Shown here: piece by piece, positions 1-13,200 of the stretch
Layout of the letters: each line of letters opens with the position of its first letter
Position numbering within the stretch: position 1 is the stretch's first letter
Notes under the pieces: model-generated
Databases searched by the model: none
What the model was told of the DNA's origin: nothing
What the model saw: only the letters and a program-made list of their open reading frames with translations
Position numbers and translations under genes: made by a program
Assembly: GCA_022701365.1 (NCBI GenBank)
Contig: JAKUHH010000053.1
Coordinates: 187,208-251,207, forward strand
DNA from: Mycocentrospora acerina
Lineage: Eukaryota; Ascomycota; Dothideomycetes; Pleosporales
Length of the DNA stretch: 64,000 bases
Direction: 5' to 3'

Positions 1-2014
1 ACGCACAACAGGTAATATTATAAGATTTTTTAGTAGATAGTATAGATAATATATGCAAAACTTTTGCTCTACTTAAATTTGCTTAGTAGCCTAATTGCAT
101 AGCTTTTTTGTGACTGTAGTAGTAGAGGTGCAGGAACAGCTTTACAAGACTTACTACTACCTAACGCATCTACTACCTGTTTCCTGCGCTTAGCAGCTTA
201 TTAAGGAGGCCTTAAAGCCTTCCTCTTACCCTTTTAAGATAATTAGAGAGCTTTTCTAGTGTTGTTCTCTTGTCTCTTATGCTCCTGTTTAGCTGCCTGC
301 TTTGCCTTCTCCTTCTCTCTAACTGCCTTTGCTGCCTCTCTTGCTACACGCTTTTCTTAAGCTATCTTTTTAAGATAGAGCTTATAAGCTTTCTTAAGTT
401 CCTTTCTATTAGCCTTTTAGAGTTTAAGCTCTTTTTCTTCTTGCTCCTTTACTGCTTAATAAACACGTACTTCTCTAATTTTTTATAGTAACTAGAAAAC
501 AGCACTACTATAGTACTCCTAACATTATTATAGATTAAGAGCTTTGCTAGACTTTTAGTGCTTCTTCTTAATAATAAGCACTTTTTAAAGTCCTTAGTTT
601 TAAAGCTTAAGAAGCTTATTTTAAGCCTAAAAGTAGTAGAGTGTTTAACTAAGCTTCTTAGCTTCTTCTGTGTTTTTATTAGCTACTGCTTTATATAACA
701 GCTTTTCTAACTTTCTCTAATTAGACTTAATTAGTAGTAAGTTAATTAGTAACTCCTGCTTATCTTAAGTAAATCTTTTAAGTATCTTAGCTAGTTTAAA
801 TAGTAAGATGCCTGTTGTTTTAAAAGACTTTAATATTGCCTATTTCTTAAAGGAGCATCTCTAAGCTCTCTAGAACAGAGGCAAGAAGTTACCTTTTTTA
901 ACTAGGAGAAGCCCTTAGCTATTATAAAGGTAAATTAAGAGCTCCTTTAAGTATGCTATTAAGAGAGGCTTAAATATAGCTACATTAAGTAGCTAGAGCG
1001 TGTAGGTTAAGTAAGGAGGAAGGACAGTAACAAGAATCTTTCTCTTACTACAGAAGTCTAAGAAATCTATAGAAATGTAAGATCTATAGCTATTAAGGAT
1101 AAGTAACCTTTAAGATCTCCCTGCCTTTGCCTTAGTGTAGTAATTAAACACCTGCTTAAGCTAGGCAAGGCCTACGTTATTGTTAGTCTATCCTAATAGT
1201 AATAAGCTAACGTGTATCTTGTGTTTTCTAGCCTTAATTACCTTAACCTAGCTTAATTATATGCCCTTGTTTGCAGACTTAAATATAAGGCTTAGCAGCA
1301 GCTTTAATCTATCTGCACACACACATGCTATAAGGGTTATCTACTTATATAAGCTATCCTAGATAGCTACTATAACCTCCTTTTTCTCCTATATTCTCTT
1401 GCTAAACACTTGTTTTAATTAGCTAGTAATACTAAGAAGAAAGCCTTTTTTATCTATATTATATATATTGTAAGGCTTAACATTGTACTTGTTAATTTTC
1501 TTACCTATTAGGTTAAAATATAGCTTGTATTTAGCCCCTAAGTTAGCCTAGTAGCAATTAACATCTATACTAGTTATCTACTTTAATGTAAGATAGTGTA
1601 AATTCTAGTTAATAAAGCATGTAACCTAGCTATTGCTTACAGTCTCTTAAGCTATACATAAGGCAAAATTTTAAATTATCTCTTATATAGGTAGTAGGCC
1701 TTGCCTTGTAAGGCTTTCTATATATTCTATAAGCTCCTGCTCTTATTAGGGGTAGAGCTTTTAATGTGTATATGCATTAGTTGCACGCAACATTTAAACA
1801 GCCTGGTGTCTTTATAATAGCGTAGATTAATTAACACTGTGTTTTTGTGCTATTTTTATATATAAGAAAGATTCTCTATTATTAAGCAATTCTATTTCTT
1901 TTAGTGCAGCCTTAATTAGACTTATATTAGTAGAGTTATAACGCGTTGAAGTTTAGGGTAGGTTTGGTGTTTCGGGGCGTTGAGTGAATCTGGGCGTTGA
2001 GTGCACGGACACGG
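1..2014 (-). mobile_element. Fot1/Pogo-type DNA transposon A, copy 1 (left end outside window), RIP-degraded
   Basis: This is a cut-and-paste element of the Tc1/mariner-Pogo (Fot1) group. It matches 42251-44547 almost base for base, and alignment with that copy shows that the window opens about 84 bp inside its left end. The right end is an inverted terminal repeat ending GCACGGACACGG followed by TA at 2015-2016. Read on the minus strand, about 1440-1490 encodes a stretch containing YNIDKKGF, the degraded first-aspartate motif (consensus NxDEKGF) of Fot1 DDE transposases. The transposase frame is cut by many TAG/TAA codons, as expected from CAG/CAA to TAG/TAA changes by RIP, so no functional enzyme remains. 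The short open frame at 270-488 on the plus strand is a by-product of AT-rich sequence, not a gene. Confidence 0.9.
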
Positions 2015-2180
2015 TAGAGAGAAGTTTTCAATTCAGATCTAGAGCTATGAAAACGTCTTTACAACCATTTTTACTGCAAGTGCTTCATAAAACAACATAA
2101 ATGGTGCAAGTTCGCTTGCTGGTGAATACCAACTGTAGTAACAGAAAATTTCTTCTCTCCAGAATGTGAAATTTGCGCTA

Positions 2181-4034
2181 ACGTAGTTTACAAGCGAGTG
2201 AGCTATACAAGCAAGTAAGCCACCCTACTAACTTTGCGCACCTCTACAAACGTATATCTTAACAACATGATAATATAATATATAGATAATTACAGAGTAG
2301 ATTAAGTAGTACTCTAGGTATCCTTTTTGCACGTACGTAAGTTATAGCTAGTCTCTCTACACCTTGTGCAGCGCGCAAGAGCCTGGCAGCTGCAGCTAGA
2401 TTGCTCTCCTCCTTAACACTCTTTATAAGCAATCTGCTAATTAGCCTCTTGTTAAGTAAGTAGATCCTCTCTAGCTCTCTTTGTTAACACTCCTTGCTTG
2501 TGTACACGCTTTTTTTTATGCTGTTTATGCGCTAACGCTGCCTTATTAGCTCTCTTAAGGTAGGCAATCTAATCACGCATTAGCTTAGCAGAGAGCATTA
2601 TTACCTTAGCCCCCTTCTTTAGCTAGTTAATTTCCTTAATAATTAAGGCTAGTAATAAACTCTTATGCTGCTAAACGTGATTATGTATTAACATTAATTA
2701 AGCCTTAAGCTTACAAACGTTGCTTAGTGTACAAGCCTCCTAGAGAGCCTCTGCAAGAGCAGCTAGAGGAGTAGGTGTATAGAGCTGCACGTTAAGCTTT
2801 AACAGAACAACATCTAGCTAGAGAGGCACAAGGCCTGCGCCTTAAAAGGCTAAGCAGATATTTGCTAATATAAATAATTAATTAAACGCAGCTTTAAAGG
2901 CTAGTAAGAACTTAAGCTTTGTAATATAGTTAATGTAGTAGCAGATTAGGCTCTTAACCTTACAGCTGTACGCACGCTTTAACAGTAAGAAGCAGCTAAT
3001 ATTAAGTAGCTGCAGCAGGTAAGATAAGTAAGGTAGCATACAGAGTGTATAGATGTTGTTCTCCTTGCAAAGCTCTTAAAACTTAAGTAAGTAGTAGCTC
3101 TTATAGCTATTAAGGACAAGCAGGCAACGCGTACTAATAACATAACTCTTTATATAAGCGTTAAAGTGCTTTAACTACTTAACTCCTAGCTTATTATTTG
3201 TCTAGCTGTTGTTACTAACTGCAATTGCCTAGTTGCATAGGATATCCTTCTTCTTATACTAAGCAGATAAGTAATACTAGCTAGCAAAGATAAGGAACAG
3301 CAGGACTAACTAGCTAGCAGCGTTAATTGCAGCAATCACTATTACCTACTTACAATTACCTAGCTAGATAGCCTTTAGCCTGCCTCTTCTCTCTAACCCT
3401 GTTACAACAAGCTAAGTTATAATCTTGCCTATTATAAAGCCTGCCTTATTAAAGTTATAGATGTCCTTATTACAGATGCTGTACTTTGCCTTTATCTCTT
3501 CTATAAGCTTAAACTAGCTCTTAATTAGGGCTAGATCCTTGTATAGAGCTTGCTGCCTATTATACGCTTAATTAAAACGCGTTATAAGACTGTCTGTACA
3601 CTTAACAAAGTTGCGCAGCTAGTAGACACTAACCTAACTAGCACTGCGCACAGCTAGAAGCTTATTAGCTATATCATGTATAGCTGCGTATGTAGGTAAA
3701 AATCTACATTAGTTAAGGTTAAGTATATAGCTAACTATTACCTGCTCCTCTTGTTAAGTAAGCTTCCTTAAGTTAGGCTAGCAATTGCGTTAGGCAGGTC
3801 TACTAGCACGTTAGTAGTGGAGCGTTGCTTAAGAGACTTCAAACGTCCTTGCAGCACATTGCTTAGTCTAGATTTAATTTGTATTAAGAGCTAATATAGC
3901 AAGATTTATATTAGCCTTATAATAGGCGCGTAGAGAAAGAGTTAGTGGAGTCATGATTGATTCAAGTGTGGAGGTGCGCAAAGTTGGTGGGGTGGCTCAC
4001 TCGCTTGTACAGCTCACTCGCTTGTAAACTACGT
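2181..4034 (-). mobile_element. Fot1/Pogo-type DNA transposon B, complete but RIP-degraded
   Basis: The element is about 1854 bp long and is bounded by inverted repeats of roughly 65 bp. The left end starts ACGTAGTTTACAAGCGAGTG and the right end is its inverse, with TA on both sides (2179-2180 and 4035-4036). Each end carries a short internal repeat (AAGCGAGTGAGC-like). Minus-strand translation gives YNFNKAGFIIGK near 3460-3430, matching the Fot1 motif YNxDETGFxxG with the Asp changed to Asn, followed downstream by WTNNKLGV-like and LL-x-L-x-S-x-x-S-like segments of the DDE fold. Stops occur every few codons. TIR and protein differ from transposon A, so this is a separate family. It is inactive. 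Confidence 0.88.
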
Positions 4035-7000
4035 TACAAGTTAAATGAATCTATGTTCTACATAAAATATAAAATTGAGATCTACTATCTCTAGAGCTTA
4101 TAATAGTTAGGTTTGAGAAGGCTTTAAACCGTTAATCTTTCTATTTTTTCTTTACGTTTGGTGCCCCCCTATTTTCAGCCTTCATTGTTGTATTATCACA
4201 TCCGTGGGCACGTGAGCATCCCGCATCCATGAACTCTCTTAACTGTAGACTCATAATAATATAACAACTTCCTGCTTATGCTTTCCTTACACAACCAATA
4301 AAAACCGTCGTTTGCGCCCTATAAGCGAAATTAAGTGCATTGAGACAACATCCTCTAAACTTGTTTTAAAATCTGCATCGTGAAGGATATTTGAGTTTTC
4401 AAAATAACTTTGGCTTGCATCGAAATTTTAAGCCTCTTTCTGCTTCCATTTAAATCATGTTATCACTGTATTAGCAGTTTAAAAGCAAGACAGGGACCAG
4501 CAACAACCATTTTACCTCACGCAGAAACAAAAAGTAAAACAATACAAAATCTTTTGCAGAAACTGCAGGTATAACAAAAAACTATGCAAGAAGTCTCTAA
4601 GTGGCAGGAGGCAGAAGGCACTCAGAAGAGAACAGTAAGAGCACCTCAAAAACTTGGTCAGAATAGGCGTCTAGGATCCTGATTATCATGAAAACTTTGA
4701 GACTTGGAAAATCATCTTGCTTCAATAGAGGCCTGCACATAGACCTTAAATCATTTCATTCAGTTAATTAATGAAAGACGTAGATGCAACGCTTGATTAA
4801 TAATTGAAGTATTGTTTCTTTTACGGCAATGTCTCTCATTTCTGTTGTTCAAAGTGTCCATAGGTACTTAACTCTGCGAATATCTCGTAGGTATAAGCTG
4901 GATTACCGAGAAGTCCGATCTATAGCGAGATTTTGCTACAGAAGCATTTGGGAACGTGTTAATTTTTACCTCTACGTTAGACTCGTTCTTAGTAGAGGTG
5001 AGTCAAATAAATTATGAGTAGCATCCTTTTTAAGAACTAGTAATATGTGATAGAAGTATGGCAGTAGCACTTTAATTGCGTTTGAAAAATGAAGTATTCC
5101 TTCATTTGATTAATTCTTTGCTCAGTGTGCCTCACAAAGTTACCTGAAAATTCCACGCGATATGAAAAATCTGTTGAACATCGTCGTTGATCCAATAATC
5201 TACTAATTTACTTAAATGCGCTCTTGAATTTGAAATATTTTGTGAATTTGAGTCAATTCGGTTGCTGTTACATCGTTTGAAACTTACCAAATGGCCCTGT
5301 ATTTCAGCTACACACGCTTTTACACATCAGCTTAGCGAATAGGCTATCGATGGGCTGTGTAAGCATTGAAGATTGTGATTTTTAATTGATATAGACTGAG
5401 GCCGGCTGAGAAGTTGTATGGTCACTTTGAATTGATATTACTTGAAGCTTCAAAGGTCAAAGGTCCGTGTGAAGTGTGAGGAAGAAATCTAGATGGCATG
5501 ACCTCTTTGCTCTGTTTCAATGATCATAGCTAATGAATCGAAAAATATTGACGTATTCTTTTTTTGAAGTTCTGTCGAAAATGAAGTTATCGTCAAGTTA
5601 TGTGGCGATGGCCTTGAATCCTGGAACTCGGAATGATGGGTGCCCCATGAGAAGTACGGTACGGAATGTGTTAGCCAACAATACAACCTTTTTAGCAACA
5701 GCAGCGTAAATATTGGCCTCATGATAGCTTCACAGAGCGCATTGGGGCACATAACGGGAGCTGAACATGGTGTGCGAATATCGTTTGTATGGATAAGCGC
5801 ATTGGAGATGGGCAGCATTGACGTCTGTGTGGCGAGCTGCGACGAATGACAAGACATGTTATCACGCCGAACAGACAAAAGTTTATTTTAGCCATTCCTG
5901 ATTGTTGGAAAATTAATTGAATGATAGTAAGCTCAAACAGTAACCAGTACTTCATGATGTTGGAGAACGAAGGGAGCAACAAAACGCGTCCCCAAATGTG
6001 CCGTATGTTGGGTTCATCCAATCGATATTGTGGTAGAATATACATCTTGTAAAGTGGACAGCAAATATTGACCACCGAATCTTCAATTATTCATATTTTA
6101 TATCTTATTCTCAACTGCCGCTTGATGTAGACTCATGATAGTTTCAGCTGATCTCAGTGTTACCACTACTGGTGATGTGCAGTAGATCTCTGCAGTATTC
6201 GGGATGTACCAATTTGTCACAAGGTTTCATAAGTCTTTTCCAAATTAGAAAATCTTGTTCCCTTACTCTTAATGTCGATTCAAAGATAGCGAGGACTCAA
6301 ACTCCAAAATGTGGCGTCTAATGAGTCCTGATTAAAGATCGTGAAACAACACGAAACTTGAGTAACTCCACCACAAGATGATAGCAAGGCTGCTTGTATT
6401 AGCTGCATCCATTTACGTGGCAACAGATGGAGAAATCAATTCTGGAAGAGTAGAGGCAAATATCGATGTGGCTCCGCAGAAACGCTTTCCAATGTCAAGC
6501 CAATATGCTCATCTTACATCCTCTTTAGAGCACAGAAATTTTCATGAGTTTTCTCTACCAGTGCATCTGTACGATAAATTCTCAACAGTATTTAACTTCC
6601 ATTGTTTTTCGTTTGTTTTACTGTCTTGCATGTTTTCGATTAATCGTAGCTGCGTTGTATGTATCGAAAGCTTTCGCCTTATAAGATGGCTTCTTCCACG
6701 CTACACCATTAGCTAGGGACATAACATTCCCCGTTCATCCAGTCTAACGACTACAGTTCATTGCCGCCTCACTAAACTACTGCTTTAGATCCGTCAATAT
6801 ATCAAACTTGATTAAAATATTGCTTTTTCTTTCCACAGAGGTTGTGGCTGTTTAAATGATTATAGTGACCAAATGAGAACTGGCAATTGTTGAAACTTAT
6901 ACTAAAAGATTTTGTTTTGCCAGGATGCTGTAGTTATTTGGAAGAAAAGACAGGATGATTTTATCGCAGGGGTTTAGAGAAAATAAAATATGGCCATTTG

Positions 7001-7438
7001 GTACTTCATCGTCGCTCAAAGTATGCGATTAGTTCCTGATTGAATGTTTCGTAAACTGAAGAAGTTGGCGCTCTTAGCAATCATGGTGACTGGTGCGTTT
7101 TGAATTTATTCACATATTCAGGAGAGCCGGAGTACCTTTTGAATACGCAGTCGTATTGAGAAGATTAAACTTGTGAATTCGCGTCTGTCTCAACAAGCTT
7201 CAGTGCTCGATCTGAGAGCTCTGATGTTTACTCCAAGTATTCTAACACCTCTAGATTATTCGTTTATGTTGCCATGCTTGAATTTTTTGATTCAAACTTA
7301 ACTTTCCAATCTTCAATTCTGTGTTGTGGATAATCACTTAGGAAAATAATGAAAATGGTGATCATGATAAAATGCTCCTACGTCTAAAGATGAACTTAAT
7401 TAATGAGCCTACAAAATATAACACTCAGGAAACGGCCA
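4035..7438. other. Gene-poor stretch between transposon B and the first gene
   Basis: Base composition returns to ordinary intergenic levels here. Only short overlapping open frames on both strands are present (for example 4829-5017, 5489-6075), and none shows a recognisable motif, codon bias or consistent splice sites. The one candidate worth separate mention is at 6378. Confidence 0.6.
6378..6716 (+). CDS. Possible small secreted protein (weak candidate)
   Basis: A 112-codon frame opens with a true ATG in a good context (CACAAGATG). The first 15-20 residues (MIARLLVLAASIYVATDG) resemble a short signal peptide. The following 50 residues are polar, then a hydrophobic, cysteine-containing tail (about residues 70-100) appears that could instead be intron sequence read through. 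There is no recognised domain. It may be a small secreted protein with an unmodelled intron or simply a chance frame; nothing nearby decides. Confidence 0.2.
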   Translation: MIARLLVLAASIYVATDGEINSGRVEANIDVAPQKRFPMSSQYAHLTSSLEHRNFHEFSLPVHLYDKFSTVFNFHCFSFVLLSCMFSINRSCVVCIESFRLIRWLLPRYTIS

Positions 7439-10295
7439 TCAAACCATCGGTCCTACGAGAAAGTTCTTTCCCTTTGGACGAGGTAGCTGAGGTACAAGCT
7501 GACTAACCCATCCAACAATAGCAGGAGCTTCCAAAGTGATCCTCGTACCAGTCGCTGTGGTTTCCATCTTTGTCTTTGCGCTAGACTTATCTTGACTATG
7601 ACTAGCACTCAGACTGAATGGTCCATAACCAACCTTGATTTGAGCATCTGTGTGTGAAGACTCGACAGCCTCCTCAATGGCGGATGTGTCACCGCGGAAC
7701 TCAAGTTCGACATTGGCGGCCACAATGAACGCCGTCGGGTATGACGGGAAGTAAGGATACTTTGACAATGCATTGCTATCCTTCTGATCAATATATTTGT
7801 GCAGAGATAGGGCACCAGGCGAGAGAGCAACGTCGGCACTCGTGTTTAGCTCTGGGTCAGAGAAAAGCTCTCCATGAAGCCAAGCACGATCGATGGTTAC
7901 AAGTAAGGCTTCAAACTTGATTTCCACGCTACAATTAGAGGCTGCATTTGAGGCGTTCCTGAGCAAATCAAATTTAGCCCAGAGATATAAAAAATCAAGA
8001 GGCAAAATTCACTTACATCGAAGCCTGAGAATAGTTGGCACTTGCAGCAGCATTCCACCAAAATCCTGACGCACTGACGCTCGCTGAAGAAGAAGATGAG
8101 AAAGTTTCTTTACTGCTCGACTGATGAGACTCTGAGATACTCAAAGTGATCTAAATTGATGTCAAAGGTGTAATGTAGCAAAGACGAAGCTAATTTACCT
8201 TTGTCCACTTGCTTGGCTCTACATTAACTGGTTGCACGACTGCAACGCCATTACGAGGTATTCCAAATTCTAAAATTGATTAGTTCAAATTCGATACACT
8301 ATCGGAGGTAAACTCACTAGTATCTGCAAATTGGCTATCCGATTCTGCGTACTGGGTGGCTACCAATTTGTTTACCTGATCTTGGCCCGGATCCTTGACA
8401 TCTTTTTTGACCACATCTGTGATTGCTGGAGATGATATACTCGTTTGATAAAAGCCTGCAAGTCCCTTCTCAAGTAGGTTAATCTGACTTTTAACGTCGG
8501 AGATCATACTATCAATCCAAACTACTTTCTCCGTTTTGCTTCCGTTCGAAAGCTTCGCAGCTGTCTCCTTATTCGTTGCCATGTTTGCCTTTCCGTGTTT
8601 CTCTAGAGCCGTTTGCAGCTCGTCCTGCATCTTTCGAATGTCTAAGAGATTGAAGTCTATGGCGTTCTGGGATGCATAGAGGTTTTCGTATGCCTTGGCC
8701 AATGCAAGATCATCAGTCGATAAATCTTTGCCAGACACGTCTTTTGCAACTGCTTTCTTGGCATCGGTACCATTTAAATCAGATTGGTCCTTATCACCGT
8801 TCTGAAGAGGCTTGTTCTCATCGCTTTCTTTGTTTTCCCCACTAGCCTTAATGGCATTTTGAACATTTCGGTCCGATTCAATTGACTGGCGATTGTTATT
8901 ATAATTGAGACTGCATTCTTGGTAATTTTTACATTTTTCAAACCAGTGTAGGACAAAAGTAAACGATTAAGACGTTTAATCTCGGACTCATATTCCTTGC
9001 GGCTCAGAGCACTATTCTGAGCTTGCCACTGAACAACTTTCTCTCTGCAAATAGATGCCCTGAGGAGCATCAGTTAAGTTCAAAAATCATGGAGAAAGAC
9101 TAACCAATTAGCTGGCGTGAGGTGAACCTCTTGCCACTCCGTTGTACCATCAGGATCGATTACTACGAGATTACGAGCAGCTTCTTTGCTCGACTCTACT
9201 CGCTTCATTGCGGAAGAGACATCAACAATGCCAAAGTAGTAATCAACCTATGAGACTAGTGAGACTATTTTTCATGTATATGTGTATCCCTGATTTGGGT
9301 GTATGCCCATTGACGCACCTTATATTTGCTGCCATTAACAATCCCTTTCTCGATCAGTAGTTAATATAATTTAATCTTAGCGTTCAACTTACAGTCCATG
9401 TATTTTGCTTGGGCATTGTCTTTGAACTAGACATAAACCAGACCATTAGCATCGATTGAAGCGGCAACTATTAGCATGTATTATTACTCACGTTGCGAAA
9501 GTTTTCCTGATTCCAATCATCGTAGAATCTCTGCTGCTCCCTGACATTACCAGGAAAACGTTCTTTAGCCTCCACTAACGATGGTATTTAGCTTGATTCT
9601 CATTCAGTCGAGTTATCCCTGGCTGCAAGGATACGCACATCGTGACTTCGCCTTGGCAGTTTCCCATTTGGCCATTGCTTCAGAATAGGCTTGTTGTTTT
9701 TCAACGTACACGTCAATGACCGACTTGCTTGAACCGGCGACTGTACCCATGAGGTACTTCATGGCCCCTACATAGCGTTCAGCAGCGGCTGTTTTAGAAG
9801 TCGTTGTTTTGTCAGCATCGATAGGTGCATCCTCAGGTATCAGCATATCAAGGGCAGCTGAATAACTTCTAGCAACGCTTTTCCCAGTAACGCCCATCTT
9901 TGTTCATAATTAGTATTTTCGCTTTTCCCATGTAATGTACATACCATGACTTTACTCAGGGGTACCATGTTATCCACTAAACGTGATTCATTGACCTTGA
10001 TACGATGGGGTGTATCCGATTCCTCCCGATTATTCCAAACAAATGGTCCGGTTTCACTTGAATCTCGTAAGTATACGTCGAGTAGAGTTCAGAATCAAAA
10101 ACCTTACGAAGTGTCAATGATGGTGCCTGGAATCTGCACAGTCATCAATTGCTCGGATGCAACGGGAAGTGAAGCCTGGAGCGCCTCTCGTATTTTCTTC
10201 ATACTTTCAGTAACACTTCTTGGTAGAGTCATTGATCATACCTGAGAAACTAGGGCCGCTTGTTCCACCATCCTTCTCGCTGCATTTTCATCCAT
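7439..10295 (-). CDS. Unnamed large multi-exon fungal protein, possibly frameshifted
   Basis: Nine or so minus-strand exons join into one protein of about 700 residues. It starts at ATG 10295 (MDENAARRMVEQ) and ends at 7439. Introns are short with clear donors (GTATGT, GTGAGT, GTAAGT) and acceptors, and phases agree across most joins. In order it has an N-terminal part with PGTIIDT and FVWNN; a helical block (TGKSVARSYSAALD, then RFYDDWNQENF, DWIVNG, DYYFGIVDVSSAMKRVESSKEAARN); an E/K/N-rich linker and coiled coil; and a conserved C-terminal region (VEIKFEALLVTIDRAWLHGE, YPYFPSYPTAFIVAANVELE, TATGTRITLEAPAIVGWVSQ). I know this layout as a conserved uncharacterised protein of filamentous fungi; no reaction is known to me. 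Near 8940 the frame moves by one base (after LLLSYTG), which is either a 1-nt deletion or an unusual intron at about 8750-8790. No signal peptide or membrane segment is evident. Confidence 0.75.
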
Positions 10296-13200
10296 TTTTA
10301 AAGTGGTCAAGCGTAGTTTTAACAGTGATGGAAGATGCAAACAAGAGGATTTATGAAGTGGATTTGTGTATGAATACTTTGATTTTCGTTTCTGTTGGTC
10401 GGCAACGCATTAATTTAAATATGATGAACACCACGCCTTCTATCAATTTCTAACTGCACACCAGAGCACAACCCATTGGCGATTTGTGGACCCTTACGCA
10501 CTCTATTCACGCCGGTATCTCCCCGTTGAGCTAGGGGTTTTTATGAGATGGTAAACTGTACACGCAAAAGGAGATGAATTAGTGGACCCAAGAAAGATCA
10601 GCGTCCGGAAGGCTATAAGCGGAAAGTAAAGCCGAATTGAGGTCACATTCGTCTTTTTGTCAGCCGAACAGGGTACGCGACTTACGGGCATGCATCCTTT
10701 TAAACTATTGCGTGTAACCTTTGTAAATCTACAATCGAATTGAAAACAAGTAAACTTCGTCATGCAAAATTGAGCATTCGAATTTTAGCTTTGAAATTCT
10801 GCCTATCACATATATTGTGGCCAATCTAATCGAATAATAATTAGACTATGCTACTGCTACAAAGTCTATTCATATCTTGCTCACTTACTATGCTTGTCTT
10901 TCAAGCGACAAAGATAACAGCGAAAGGTGCAGTATACTCATAGTACCTCAAGATCTCAAATACTGTAAAACGTTCACCGACTTTACATGATAAATTGATA
11001 TTACATGACACAAAGACAGAACAGAGAAAGGAAATGCTCAATTTTTAATTGCAAACATCGACATTACAATTTACAAACAGAATCCAATTTCAGCACCTAA
11101 GTTCTCGTTGTTTGAGATGTTAGATGGCAGGGCTAGCATGCATCGGTATAATTTCCGAGTCGCGCAATTTGAAAACGTTAAAATGAAATGGTATTTTATA
11201 TTTACGTTAAATCGTATTATTTCAGTCATCCTCATCAGCCTTCGCTTGCAGAAGTCGAACAGCGAGATATGCATGACGCTAAGAAACCGAAATACTCTTG
11301 TCCAATTATTTACTTCGGGCCGTCAAATGTGCCGAGGTCGAATGGCCCAAAGGAGAATATGCTAAGACCAGGCGTGGATCCTGACTTGGCTAGCTCGCTA
11401 TCAGAACGCCTCGATTGATTTGTAGTAGCTGAGAAGGAATCCAGAGCTTGGATAAGCACGGAGCAATATAACCTAAATAGGTAGATCAACGAATCTCAAT
11501 AAGTTTATGGCTGGCTGGGTTGGATTCAGACTCCAAGTAGAGCAAGGTATGTTGTTGAGGCTGTTTTTAACCGGCTTATATGGTTGCGCGACCCGCCGTG
11601 CGCCCTGTATTCGGGTTTTGAGCATAGAGGTTTTCCAACCGAGATGTTTAAATATATCTATTGGCTTCATGAAGGGCATGTGATTGAAGTATCGGGTGAT
11701 CTTATTTTACTGATCATCTTCAGAATTCGATATTGCTAAGCACAATAAATCGGGTTTCAAATTAAAACTGAATCCTTATAGACAGGACAAATTCGATCGT
11801 CTGACTTAAGATTGCTTCATCAAGAGAAAGGATTTCAGCTGCATTTTCGATATTTAGGTAAATAAAAACGCGGATTAATTTTACATTCAAAGTCTCGAAT
11901 AAGTAAAGGTATCGTTCTTCAATTTTGTGGTTGTGCTGTCAACAAAATGTAAGACGCACGTGGCACAAACACGGACATACATCAGCTTAATCTCTTATGA
12001 GATTATACATCACATATCTGCCTGAACGCGTTGATTTGAATTATCAGCTGGCCTCTCAAGTAGCCTATCTTTCAACTTGAATAATCTTCTGTTGCAATTG
12101 CCGTAGTATGGAGGATCAGAATACAATTCTTGAACGAATTCTAACTTGACGATTGTGACAGCTATATTGGGCATGCGAAGAGGCATTATGGGGAGAGCAA
12201 CAAGGCTTATAAGACACATAAAATAATATGATCACAACAAAGTATTTGTTTATAATGGGCTGAGAGGCGAGGAAATGACTAGAAATTGGAAAGAGAGTAT
12301 GTAAAAAAGAGGTTACTTGGGGGAACGAGGTAACTTTAGTTGAGGAGCAGTCTATAAATTCAAGAAGCTAATGCAGATCCACAAACACTAAAATCAGGAG
12401 AAGATAAAAACATTATATATGGCTTGTTATATAGAGCCGTCTTATTACGGAGATATCATAATCGACGACCTTAAGGCTGCTGTGGCTAGAATAGTTATAT
12501 TGTTTACTAACACATTACATTAGATGAGACAATCCTCAATTAAGACATGAAGAGTTTTCTAGATGAATCTTTATTGAAGCTCAAGATCCAGTTATAAGCG
12601 AAAAAGTAACAACAGAATAATTTACAACAATTAGAGTTTTATTTGAATAGCTTTCATATCATTTTATTCAATATCTAGTGATCGTTCTAAAATATAATGT
12701 TAGCTCAGCCTGATTCTAGTAGACTTTTAAAAGGGATTGATGAGGGTTGAAATGTTTTCAACGATGCATCTTTTTTCCTGTTGAGATTCTTCTTCTTTAC
12801 GGGTTCAGGATTGAAACTACATCCTGTAACCAGTGTGTGGTAATAACTGCGCATTGAATACATCATGATAAATTGCTCGGAAGTCAAGCAAATGATTTAG
12901 GCAAACAAATCGGCAGCAGTTCTCGAACAGCGAATGATGTCAGATCAGATTCAGTTTTCCTGCTTATCATGAAAAAAAAAGAGTATAAGTTCAGTCTCTT
13001 ACTTACAATCAATGGTTACCGATTGTTTCAACGAAAGAATAGCGGGTTTAATCATCACTCCTTGTTTCTGTTTTGTTCATAGCTCCGCAATTCCTATTGT
13101 ACAAACTCCTCCGTTATGTTGTATGGGAACTGAGCATCAAAGAAAACAGGTTATTGCGAGGTAGAACACTTCGCATTAGGGATCAATTTCTATCTGACTT

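Noticed and set aside
270..488. Hydrophobic 72-codon frame, also at 42792-43022
   Set aside because: It lies antisense in transposon A and consists of Leu/Phe/Ser/Cys codons typical of AT-rich antisense of a transposase.
5489..6075. Overlapping open frames on both strands (129, 118 and 69 codons)
   Set aside because: They overlap each other, have no motif or codon bias, and no splice pattern favours any of them.
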